Source: Nematostella vectensis (lineage: Eukaryota > Cnidaria > Anthozoa > Actiniaria > Edwardsiidae). From it: 64,000 bases of DNA. Under the pieces are notes generated by a model. The model saw only the letters and a program-made list of their open reading frames with translations, ran no database searches and had not been told where the DNA came from. The translations under genes and the position numbers were made by a program. The stretch covers positions 13,143,070-13,207,069 of the forward strand of contig NC_064038.1 in the NCBI RefSeq assembly GCF_932526225.1, in the 5' to 3' direction. Shown one piece after another: positions 1 to 11,800 of this stretch. The first letter of the stretch is position 1; every line of letters starts with the position of its first letter.

Positions 1-1000
1 TCAAGGCCGACGTCACGGTATTCTACGGTACGTACCGACCCTTAGCTGGAAAACAAGTACTTTACTCTCACCGAAACAGTGTGAATAGTATATAATATTG
101 AACTTTAACAGCTTTTCAAGCGGGTTTCTACGGGAATGTATATTTCAATGTATAGATTAATTTTGCGGCAGTAAAGTATTCGTCCCAACGAAGTAGCCCA
201 CAGGTTCTTTAAGTTTTGGGCGTGGACCCATAACATCTTGTTATATTAAGACGGCGAAACAGGCTCTCGAAAACGCCTCAAAATAGCGCCCCCAAAAAAA
301 GCTACCGGGAAAGCCGTTCAAACGCTGGATAAAAAATGTGGGCTGCCTAACAGCTCGGGTTCTTGTTCTTTCAGGGCGCAACTTTACTAACTAGCGCCTG
401 TTTAGAAGGCTAAAGATACCCCGGCTCTTTTAACCCATTCTCATAAAAGGTGACTACAGACGCGCGTCCAGAGAGGGGGTCCGAGGGGTGTGAACACTAC
501 CCTGCTTATGTGACGAGATGGGTCACATGACTCGACTCCAGTTTACCCCTTCGTTGTAGTTAAGAAAACGGTTAATTTTACGTTGTCTATTTGGATGGAA
601 AATGTTTCTATATCGATCTAGTGACCATACCAGAGTTAAGGATGCCGATTTTAACTTAATTGGCAGAGGTCAGTGACCTGCTCTAGATCCCATCCTGCGT
701 TTTTATCTAGACACGCCCCTGGGTAAGTAAGAAAACTTGTACATCTAACACCAATCATTTTATTTGTATTTCAGGAATATTTTGGCATACTCATACAATG
801 CAAAATGATGCGTTACAATAGCGTCTGGGTGTTCTGCCGTTCCCCTTGTAAATAGTTATATTATAGGAATTGTCAGAACCCAAGAGAAGCAAATAAGCTG
901 TGCAGTGCACATGTATAATTTTTAATGTCATATCTCATAGCTCATTCAGCATATAAGTTTTTTCATTATTTAAAACACTTATGCTATGACGTTTTGTAAA
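1..1000. other. Left flank, no supported feature
   Basis: No exon with convincing splice sites or domain. A short plus frame open from the window edge to about 110, with a GTACGT donor-like site at about 29, cannot be judged from this window. Confidence 0.3.
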
Positions 1001-1020
1001 AACGGTGTGTGGACAAAACG

Positions 1021-1555
1021 ACTTGCTTGTGGGAGAAACTTTACTTGTTGGCTAAACCACTCTACTTATGGGCTAAACAACTCTACTTTTCGGCAAAACC
1101 ACTCTACTTTTCGGCAAAACAACTCTACTTTTGGGCGAAACAACTCTACTTGTGGGCGAAACAACTCTACTTGTGGGCGAAACAACTCTACTTGTGGTCA
1201 AAACTACTCTATACTTGTGGGCGAAACCACTCTATTTTTCGGCGAAACGACTCTACTTGTGGGCGAAACAACTCTACTTGTGGGCGAAACTACTCTACTT
1301 GTGGTCAAAACTACTCTATACTTGTGGGCGAAACCACTCTACTTTTCCGCGAAACGACTCTACTTGTGGGCGAAACAACTCTACTTGTGGGCGAAACAAG
1401 TCTACTTGTGGGCGAAACATGTCTACTTGTGGGCGAAACTACTCTACTTGTGGACGAAACTACTCTACTTGTGGACTAAACTATTCTACTAGTGGACGAA
1501 ACTACTCTACTTTTCGGCGAAACCACTCTACTTGTGGATGAAACTACTCTAACTG
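1021..1555. repeat. 21-bp minisatellite array
   Basis: A 21-bp unit (CTCTACTTGTGGGCGAAAC plus two variable bases) repeats about 25 times with variants such as ACTTTTCGGC and a 27-29 bp form (TACTCTATACTTGTGGG). All plus frames are open because 21 is a multiple of 3 and stops are rare in the unit. These apparent proteins are repeat artefacts. Confidence 0.9.
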
Positions 1556-1766
1556 CGGCATTTACTTTGTCCATATAAGTTATAATATGCTCATGCGAGT
1601 ACTTGAATGCGTATCATTTAGAAAGCAAAATGCTCAGACAAAAAACTTTGTTTGGTGATATCTTTATTTCTTATTGCGATTCCTAACAACTTGTCTACGG
1701 TTCTACATAATTAAACAAATCCCATTGTAAACAATCACAAAGATAAGGTGACTTTTTTCTTAAATA

Positions 1767-1950
1767 CAGGGCCGTAGCATGTCTCGAAATATTGAGGGGG
1801 AGGGCACAATGCAGAAACATTAAGAAAATATTGGGGTGGGGCACAGCCACGCCCCTACTGGTCATTTCTTGTAATTTTCTAAAAGTATATATATATATAT
1901 ATATCTTTTTCTTGGGGGGGGAGGGGAGGGGGCATATGCCTGCGGCCCTG
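1767..1950. mobile_element. MITE with CAGGGCCGTA-type inverted ends
   Basis: Begins CAGGGCCGTAGCATG and ends CATATGCCTGCGGCCCTG, imperfect terminal inverted repeats around a G-rich core. The same end type recurs in several G/C-tract elements of this window and resembles non-autonomous hAT elements; no clear 8-bp target duplication was found. Confidence 0.55.
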
Positions 1951-2198
1951 AAATAAGACTACAAACTACAGAAATTCTAAACCTTTCAGTTGATATAAGG
2001 GACTTAATAATATAAGGGACAAGAAAAATATAAGAAAAATGTCAGAAGATCCAGTTTTTTTTTACAGTGCAAGATAGTATGATATTTCAGACGGGGGCTC
2101 AACCTTTAAAAAACATACCAAAGGTCTCCCAACCCTTTCCAGTTGCTAAACCATTTTCTGACTTCAATCATTCATTAAAGGAATTTCAACTGGTGCTT

Positions 2199-2204
2199 TT
2201 TATT
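2199..2204 (-). promoter_or_regulatory. Candidate polyadenylation signal AATAAA for the pentraxin gene
   Basis: A minus-strand AATAAA lies about 420 nt past the stop codon. It is the closest canonical hexamer I noticed on that strand, so it is plausible but unproven. Confidence 0.3.
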
Positions 2205-2264
2205 GGTCAGCGCCTTGCGGAGATGTGGCGTGATCTTAGTGCTGACAAATAAATCCGCTTCTTC

Positions 2265-2530
2265 AAGGACTCCCAAATATGGTATGGAATGCCTAATAAG
2301 ACTCCCAAATATGGTATGAAATGCCTAATAAGGAAATGACCGTGCGAGCTAGAAAAACGACAGTTGGAATTCCTGCAAGTAAGTTTACGTGGAAATTCTT
2401 GACTTACAAAGCTCTAGAGAGATAAAAAAGCGAAAAACAAAATGCATGAAGCGGACCCCCAAATATGGTATGTAATGCCTTATCAGGAAATGACCGTGCG
2501 AGTTTGAAAAACGACAGTTTTTTAAACAAG
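2265..2530. repeat. Short direct repeats downstream of the pentraxin gene
   Basis: A block starting CCCAAATATGGTATG and running through ATGCCTAATAAGGAAATGACCG occurs near 2270, 2306 and 2457. The last two copies extend through a shared AAATGACCGTGCGAG segment to AAAAACGACAGTT. It lies 3' of the stop codon, perhaps in the 3'UTR. Confidence 0.75.
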
Positions 2531-2622
2531 ATTGACTTGATATGCCAGCGCGGTCTTTTCTTCCCTCCTTCCTCTGTTGCCCGCGCTCGCTTAGCAGGCA
2601 AGTTTTCATCGTTGAGTAGCTA

Positions 2623-2864
2623 TTAATCATTCATATTTCCTAACTTGTTATGATATGTGTGACGGCATTCCCCGCCGGCGTAGGCAAAGCCCTGATTCGT
2701 CGAAGTGCTTTTAAGAGCGTTACTATAGTAACAACTCCATTTTAATATAGTGCTTCCAGCCTTCTTGTCAAGAAGTGCGTACAGAGGTGGGATGCAGCCA
2801 TCTTTTGGCGATGCGCCGTGCTTTTCATTGCAGAATTCGTCTCGGTGTTTCTGTGCGATGGCAC
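2623..2864 (-). CDS. Exon 14: Cys-containing C-terminal tail domain
   Basis: An acceptor TTCTTCAG precedes 2864. The exon adds about 80 residues with four Cys in the contexts EFCNEKHG, DGCIPPLYAL, WSCYYS and GECRHTY, ending at TAA 2623-2625. I do not recognise this module. Even spacing of Cys and aromatic residues suggests a small folded extracellular domain with two disulfides rather than an unstructured end. Confidence 0.75.
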
Positions 2865-5800
2865 CTGAAGAAGATTATGCTAATTAGGAGAGATGTGGAT
2901 GCTACGTCATTAGTTTTCCGTCAATACAAAAGGAAAAACAATATTGTTTAGAATAATTATCTGCTTCGCCGATAAATTTGAAACTTCTTACACCTATTTT
3001 CCAATGTATGCGGAATCCCGGGTTTTTAATGTTTTGTCATTCGACAAGGCAAGTACTTCGAGGATGTCATAAGCAATCGGAGTTGCTAATATCACATTAC
3101 ATGAAGTATATTGCTAAACTCCTTACTCGACATGATCCAGCCGCCCAAACCATGAGCTCTCCGCGAAGATCTGTGCTGGAGAGTAATTTGTTGTCGATAT
3201 TTACAAGACGCATCTGTTGAAGGCACTTGCAAAGTACTCTTTGTTGGGAACTCATTCGCATACTTACCAGTTTGATGGTATTCGTAATTTGGACGACTAT
3301 GTATTGGTTGCTTTAACACTCCACCCCACCCCCCACCCCTAAAATATATATAAAATAAAGTATAAAGAACACAAGCTTGTCTTACCGGGAAGGAAAAGCT
3401 TCCCATTGAAGATGAAGCGGACGCCTGTGATGGTAGCTCTGCGCAGCTGAAACCAGCTTACGGCATCCCCGCTCCACATTCCCCAACCGGTGCTTATAGC
3501 TCTAATGAAATCGTCTGCAAGAGCTGTCTTCCAGATGTTGATATTAGAGAGAAAACCGACGAATGATGATCGAAAACCTCCTCCTGTGAAATAAGGTAGC
3601 TTGTTGACTTGAACACATATACTATCGAGTTTTTTGAAGCTACCAGCGCGGTAAGTAGAAGTATTAATTTGTAAGAAAAGTGAAGGGGGAGGGGGGTGGA
3701 GGGGGGTTCAGTCTTGCGTGTTTTTTTTTTCTTCTTGTCTCCAAGATATGCATGAATTCTTTTAATCGTTGTATGATTTTTTTTCTGTCTGGTTTGGGCT
3801 GCATTGCCTTTTTTTACAGGATTTCATCGTGTATGAATTATTTTTGTTCCTTAACCACCCACCCTTCACTTTTCTAATGGTCCGCCCCATATGAGTCATG
3901 TGTTTTTGTGTCTGGGTAGATCTTAAGCTTCACTCTAATAGTTTAGCTAGTGCTGCTGAAGATCGTAAATAAACGTATGACAAGAGACAGTAAGGTATCA
4001 TAATAACAACAACAGTAACGATAACGGTCAAGAAAACGACAAAGATAAAGATAAAGAAGATGAACAGGACCGTAGCAGGTGGTGGGGAACTGGGGGGTAT
4101 GTGCCCCCACCCCGCCCGCCAATATTTTCAAAAATTATAAGGACCTGACCAGAAGGGGCGTGGCTGAGCCCTCACAATATTTACTTAATGTTTCTGTATG
4201 TTGCCCCCCCCAAATCTCACGTGACTCGTAACTGTTCTGGATGATGAAGATGATGAAGACAAAGATGACAATAACGTTTAATATGATGATGATGATATAG
4301 CCAGAGAATAAAGCATCCTGTCTGACACTCACCTACAGACCCTTGGTCCTGTCCGACACTCACCTACAGACCCTTGGTCCTGTCCGACACTCACCTACAG
4401 ACCCTTGGTCCTGTCCGACACTCACCTACAGACCCTTGGTCCTGTCCGACACTCACCTACAGACCCTTGGTCCTGTCCGACACTCACCTACAGACCCTTG
4501 GTCCTGTCCGACACTCACCTACAGATCCTTGGTCCTGTCCGACACTCACCTACAGACCCTTGGTCCTGTCCGACACTCACCTACAGACCCTTGGTCCTGT
4601 CCGACACTCACCTACAGACCCTTGGTCCTGTCCGACACTCACCTACAGACCCTTGGTCCTGTCCGACACTCACCTACAGACCCTTGGTCCTGTCCGAGGA
4701 GCAGAACTCCTCCGGATGGGATGATGGCGCCTTTTGAGACACCAAGGGCATCTTTGACGATGGTACCATCAACGTAGAGCTTTCCTGACCCGTCCATACT
4801 TCTCCACGTGAAACAGATAACGTGCCATTCGTTGTCACGCACATCTACGCCAGTGCTGGTGCTTTTAGAACAGGGAAAAAAATATTCGCTTTGATTGAGG
4901 TCAAACTTGCCCAAACGGGTATGATTATTACATTTTTCTTCATTTTGTAAACAACTGTGCTTGTTACGCCGCAGAATATAATAGCTTAACGCAAAATGTA
5001 ATATTATCGCAAAATGTAATAACTTTCAACGCAAAATGAAATCTTATTTAACGCTGAATGTAATAACGCAAATTGTAATAACTTTATCAATCGACTTATA
5101 GTCAAGGGTAAGGGATGGGTGGCCCTTAAAATAGCCCTAGCTCTCGCGCGGCCATTCAAAAAGCTAACAAAACAAACGTATTATCGGATAGAAAACTGCT
5201 CTGAAAATCGGCATAATCGACAGCTACGCAGGCTATGAATAAAAAGGCTATGAATAAAAACCGCCAGGGAGATACTCACATATACATGCCTTCAATTCCG
5301 ACCCGAATATCGTTGCCAATAAGTTGCATGGAGATGCTATGAGCGTTCGCGTCGTGTACATAACTAGCAGGGCACATGTCATCTGCTATTAGCTCAGACG
5401 ACATATTGAGCCAGAGACAGAATGTCAAGGCGGATAGCGTGGGCATGTCTTTGTAAACAGCGTGATTGGAGGTGGATAAACTGCGGAATGCCAGCTGATA
5501 CCTGAATTCATCTCCTGGTGATTTAATCGATTGTGTAAGCTTTTCTTTAATTATAAGTGACGTTCGTAGATCCAGACCCTAAACTAAAAATGCTAATTTG
5601 GGGGTGGGGGTGGGGGTGGGGGTGGGGGGGGGGGGAGGGTTGGGGGAGGAAACCTTCCTCAACCAACACTCTGAAGTTTAATGGTCACACAAACAAACGT
5701 AACAAATAAGACTTTCTAACCTCTTTAAAATATACCAGAGGGTCCTGAAAACAATTTTAAACAAATTTAAAACAAAATAATACCACATCCCCCAGATGCT

Positions 5801-8800
5801 TTGACATTCTATTGTCTGAAAACAATGTTTTCGTCGGCTGTTTAGGGGAATTTTATCTAAATCTGCTTCAGCTACTCGTTGGAGTCCAACCCTGCCCCCT
5901 TTTCCCCGTTCTGAATAGGATTAATAAATAAAAACAACTAGAAAGGCGTGACTGGCTTTCTCACCATCGATTTCGATTTCGGGATTGAGGTACAGTCTTG
6001 TGTTCCCGAATCCTTTGGTCATGACGTCACGCCAAGCCACAACGTCACCTTTCTCTGAGGCCGGTCGAGAGGACATGGCGTCTATCGCCACGTCTGTCAA
6101 TACCTCGCTCCACATATTGAAGCGTGTTACCGTGCAGTTTAGCAGTCGAAGTGAGCCGCCGGCCTTGAGCTTCACGCCCCCTGCGTGAGGGCTGTTTGTC
6201 ATGCGCAATGCGCCATTATTAAATACACGACTGGTTCCATTGCCTTTCCGTGAAATGAAAGAATAAAAAAAATCTTTATCATGTGTAAGATCAAATTGAC
6301 GGATACATTTATAGGGTTTTAGACGCGAACTTTGCGACCTAAAAAAAGCACAAGACAAATCGAAGATGTCACAATAAAACAATCTAAAAAATGAACAAAG
6401 TCCCCCCCCCGTCCACACAATATTTGTCCCTCAAAAAGTGGATTGAGCACCTATTGTAAGGGCCGTAGCAGGAGGGCACATGGGGCCACCTGCCCTCCCC
6501 CCTCACCCCTCCAATATTTAAAAAAATATATAAGGAAATAACCAGTAGGGGAGTGGCTGTAACCTCAATATTATCTTAATGTTTCTGTTTCCTGGTCCAC
6601 TGATATTCCGAGTTCTGCTACAGCTCTGATTGCACATTCCCGTGAAAATACTGTTTGCGAATCACGGGTCAATCCTTACCGCCGTTGTGCCACGTGACGC
6701 ATATGTGTTTCCAAAAATCTTTTTTAGGGTAGATCATCTTGTCGGTCCTGGAACTAAAAAGAAAGGAACAAGTTGATGATTTTGAAGCAAATATCGTTCT
6801 AAGTTTGTTTTCAGAGTATAATATCATCAATAATCCCATCTTTCAGGGGAGAAGATGGAAATAATTGTCGCAAATATTTTATACCAAAGACCTTTTATGA
6901 ATTTTTATTTGAAAATAATAATTCTAATGAACATAAGAGAAAGGGCATCACCTAAAAAATTAACCAAATGAATCCAACTACGTTTTTAGGAATCAGCTAC
7001 AAGAAATATTGGAGTTCTTTAATTCAGTAGAAATTGCGGTCCTCATCAAATACTTTTCTTTTTGTGCATAACATCCTGACTTCAGAGTAAAATGAACTTA
7101 ACTATAATACGCTTTAGTTGAAATTAACAAAAATTTAGATTCATCGCAGATATTTAATTTCTTATTTGAGGCAAAATATCGGGGAGATTTCCTGCGAGTT
7201 ACGTAAAATCTTTCAATTCAGACACCATTTAGTGACAAAAATAGAACGAGTAGAATGACTGAGGCGGACTTTCCATGGCTGTTGCACGATCTCCGGCAAA
7301 TACCAGGCGAAAAAATGGATGACAACAAATATGTTTGATATGAGAAACGAGCATCCGAGCAAGGCCATCGCAGTTTTGTAAAGCACTTTCAAATTTATTT
7401 TGTAAAGCACTATTAAAATTCATGAGACAATTTTTTTACTCCCCCTAGAAATAGAAATCAAAACAATATACTAGCACGGTCACTTACACAGTGCCAACAA
7501 GGAGACTCAAGGTTCCGACATAGCTAAAACCCAGCATCATTTCCGTATGGGAGTTGACCTCATATTTGAGTATCTCGTCCGACGTACGCTCCTTCAGCCA
7601 CAGGCATACCGTGAAGCGTGTCAGGGAGGGGAGGCTGGGGAGTTGGACGAAGTCTGTACCGCCTGGTGGAATGGTGAACATGAAGTCTGACTGGTTCGCT
7701 GTAAAATGATAAAAATGCTATGCTAGTCGTCCTATTCCCAGACGTTTTTATCGGGTTTACTTTGGTTGGGTTTCCTGTGGGTGGTAAGAGTTGTGACGTC
7801 ACAGGAAACAAGCCCCTTACGGTTCATCTCCGAGCACAGGAAACCCAGTAAGAACGCCTGGGACTAGACTGGATGCTAGTGTGTTCTTCTGGCAATGTCA
7901 CGGCCCATGAAACATGTCTGTGCGGATTTGCGGTGCCACTCTTAAGCGTCCTCGTGTTAAAATCATGTATACAACGTTGGCAGTGCAAATGGAGGAGAAT
8001 GGAAGTACTACACACGAAAGTAACCATGGATCTCAATATATTTCAACCAAATTTAGAAAAATAATATGTTTAAATCGTACGATTATCCATTATGGCAATG
8101 TTTCATCTAGTGTAAGATATAAGTCTAGAAGATGCCTTATAAAATATTTTTATGTCTAGACCCAAATGGCTTCATTTCGGGTGAATTTTTTTTATTATGC
8201 CATTCGATGACAATAGGCACACTCTAGATGTTAGCAAAAAAAAAATACCACCAAAATCCTATATACTCCGCCAGATATTCAAGAAAAACCGAATTCGAAC
8301 GAGTGTAGCGTTATTCTCGAAGGCGCCAATAATCCCATAATCCTGTTTACTTAGCTTAAAGTCCCGCGATCAACATCCGGGGAACTTAGTTTTACTGCTT
8401 TTCCCTCTAATTAGAATACAAGCGCGTCAGTATCATTATCGACGTTTTATCCGAGATTTATCCGTATTTATATAAACTTTATTAGCGTTTACTCTAAATT
8501 TTGCATAGTTGTTAACTACGCCAAGATTAAGTAAGAATCCTTGGCTTCCTTCGAAGAAGGCTAAGCGAGGAAGAAAGCCCAAAACATAGAGTTGTCTCCG
8601 TTCGCGGTCTTTTTAAGTTTTCCGCGCTCTTCTTTTCTTCGGTGCAAGTTCGCTTCGGTCTAGGCATCTTCCTTCACTTGCACGACTAGCGCTATGACAT
8701 TTGAACGGCTAAGAGTTTTCCCGCTGCGTGTAGAGCGTGCAATGTGATTGGTTGCCATACCCCGATATCTCGCAATCAAATTTCACCCCATCTTACTCTA

Positions 8801-11800
8801 AATATGTGAATTAAAGGTACACTTCTAACCGCCCGATTCCTGTGCAACTTGGCAAGCGTCTAGTATAGATATTGTTCTGCCACACCGTGCCGCGGATAAT
8901 CAATAGCTTTTTTTGCTACTGACTTAATTAGCGCGTTGTAGCCAAAGAAGCAAAATTATTCCACGAATAACTTTGACCCTTGATTATTATTCAACGAGGC
9001 TGTGTGACGTCGAATATAGACACGGTTTGTCAGTTCAGTACATGGCGACAAATATAAAGCAGATCCCGGGAGGTTACGCGCTTTTGGTGTGCATAAATAA
9101 TTCGCATGTTTAAAAGTGGTCCATTTCGCACTTCGGACCAGGCAAAAGCACTCAAAATTAAGCGCGTATAAAAAATGATCATTTTAGGAGGAAAGTACAA
9201 TTATTAAGCTTTAAATTGATATATAGTTTGTTGGAATTTGCTTTAATCCGACGCGAGCGATTTTGCGAGCGATTTTCCCGGGACGATCGGGGTAATTACC
9301 GCTTGGGTCTACGGTATCCTTAAGAGACGTTTATTCAAAAATCTCAAAAAAGTTACATAGCCGTCAAAGCAATGCATTATATGTAGAATAAGATGGACTC
9401 TTTAAACATGTATACATGGAAATGCATTATGGGAAAACAACTGGAGTAACTATAAATTGATATAAAAAATGATATCCCAAAAGTGATTGCTAAGCTTCCC
9501 GCTTACGAAAATGTTACTGGTTAAAAAGACATTCTAAATCAACTATAGACGGTATCATTTTGGCTTACCCATTATGCAATCAGAGTAGCGGACAATCGGC
9601 AAATGCTTTCTGGAGGTGAATCTAAGGTCGCGCCAACTGATTGCGTTTCCACGAGCCTCGCTACATCCCTGGGAAATCTGAATGATCTCATCAACCGTCA
9701 GAACGCGGTCCCAGAGGTTCACATCCTTTAGAAGACCCTGAAATGCCTGACCATCTTCGAAACCGCTGCCTGAAATGGTACATGTCAAACAATGGCTATT
9801 ATTTTTTCAAATGGTCTTAACAAAACGCTGGAGCGCTTGTGATAATTTTTAAAAAGCGTTGTTTTCAGATTTCTTTTTAAGATGTCTTCCCGCAAAAACG
9901 TTAATTAGGAATTCCTGCGGGGTTTAATCGGATATTCATGACTAACTTCTCCTACCGGGCATAAGGAAAACTGAGGTTTCGCTTAACGGACGCCTGTTAA
10001 AATGATGTTTTACTGTATAGCATACCGTAGCTCTTTTGGTCCTGTCCAAGAACAAGAACTCCATTGCCACGGATGACTGAATCTTTTGCATTGCTGGTAT
10101 TCAATATGTTGACGCCGTCTATGTAAGCCATAAGCTGTCCATCTGATGACCGCCACGAGTGGCACACAGTGTGCCATTTACCGTCCGTCAGGTCACGAAT
10201 GAGTTTATGCTTACTACAAGATAAAAGACAAACAATGAATATAGGGGTCTTACACTAAAGCCCGGTGCACACGGTGAGAAAAATTTCAGGCGTGCACTTT
10301 GTTCACCACCCCGCGAGGACAAAAACTCACAGTTCAAGCAGGAATGAATTTTGCCTCAGTTGCGTGTGAAACGTAATTTCGTTCGATCGACGCCCTCACT
10401 GAGTTTTTGGCTTCTCGAGGCAGTGAGCAAGGTTCACGCGGGAATGTTTCTTCACTGTGTGCGCCGGGCTTAAGAAATAACGTTCTTATTTTAGTAGCAA
10501 ACCCAAGCCAAATTCAGCGGCGGCGTAGCGAGGATTTTTAACAGGAGGGGGCCCAAAAGGCCCTTGCATTTTCTCCCGTATTTTAGATAATGTATCACAC
10601 ATTGTGGCTGCTAGAAGGGGAGGGGGGGGGGGGGGGGGTGGGGCACCCTCCTGGCTGCGCCCCTGAAATTGAACATAGAATGACTGCAATTACCGTCACG
10701 CCAGGGAAAACTAAAAATAAAATATTTTATTGAAGATAAGCCTTTTTTGACATTTTCATTTTCACTTTTCTTGTTGATGATTCCTAAGCGCTGAATAACT
10801 TGCTTTTTATGATTATTCTTTTTTGCCGCCAAAAGTCTGCCCCCAGTGATTTCTCCGTGCAAGCCGTATATTACTTATCAACTAGTGGAATAGTTATCAT
10901 GAGCGTGGCTACAAGGCGTAACCATAGATACATATACATAGAATCCTAATTTACTTAACAATAAACAGTTAAAATAAATCTTATAAGACCTTAAGCGATA
11001 CAATAGTTCCATCGCTTTATCTTTCTAAATGAGCTCACATAACTCGAATTATATTCGTCTGTTTCCCTTTAAATATCAGGGGCCGATTCCTTGAAAGCCG
11101 GTTAGCACTAACCCAGGCCCGTGTCCAAAAGTTTTCTTGGGGGTGGGGGGGTGGGGAGGGGTCGAAATCCGAAAAAGTGCAACTAATTTTTCTTGCGGGG
11201 GGGGGGGGGGGGGGGGGGGGGTGAAGGGAGTGAGTTTTCTGATAAAAATCTGACCACCTCCGAAAGAAAAAAAAAGGATTTTTTTATGCCTTTGCGGTTT
11301 CTACAAGGGACGTTTTTTGTCGGATTTGGCTACAAAAAAGTCTGACTGATTGATGACATACCAGACTGATCTAGCTAATGTCAATAGCACGTCTATTGAG
11401 AACCAAAAATGGACTTTCGGCCGTTGTGTGTGTGTAAGGGGTGGGCCCCCAACCCCCCTCCCCCCCCCCCCCCCCCTGGGTACGGGCCTGAATTTATCCC
11501 TGGGTTAGCGTTAACCTGCTTTCTAAGAACCCATCCCTGGATTCAACTTAATCTCACCTATCTGAGTGCCAACCATCGATGAAGAACCTCATCTCGTCAT
11601 TACCGTATATGAATAATATCAGGCTGTTGACCTCACTTGGAGTCGCGTACGAAAAGACAGTGATTTCCGTCTTATCGGTAGTCTTTAAATTGGTGCATAT
11701 CGACAGAGACTGCAAGTCTGGCATAGCAGTGTTGACGATGGCGTAGCGCGAGGATGACTTAGTTATGAAGTTCAAGGCGTGGTTGTACTTCTTGGCTAAA

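Noticed and set aside
1-110. Plus-strand frame open from the window edge (KADVTVFYGTY..)
   Set aside because: Too short and unsupported; a donor-like GTACGT at about 29 could equally be chance.
986-1541. Three overlapping 136-168 codon ORFs rich in Tyr/Leu/Trp or Asn/Ser/Thr
   Set aside because: They are translations of a 21-bp minisatellite in each frame; no splice or domain support.
4343-4777. Plus-strand ORFs rich in HLQTLGPVR
   Set aside because: Reverse reading of the 31-bp junction minisatellite; the real coding strand is minus.
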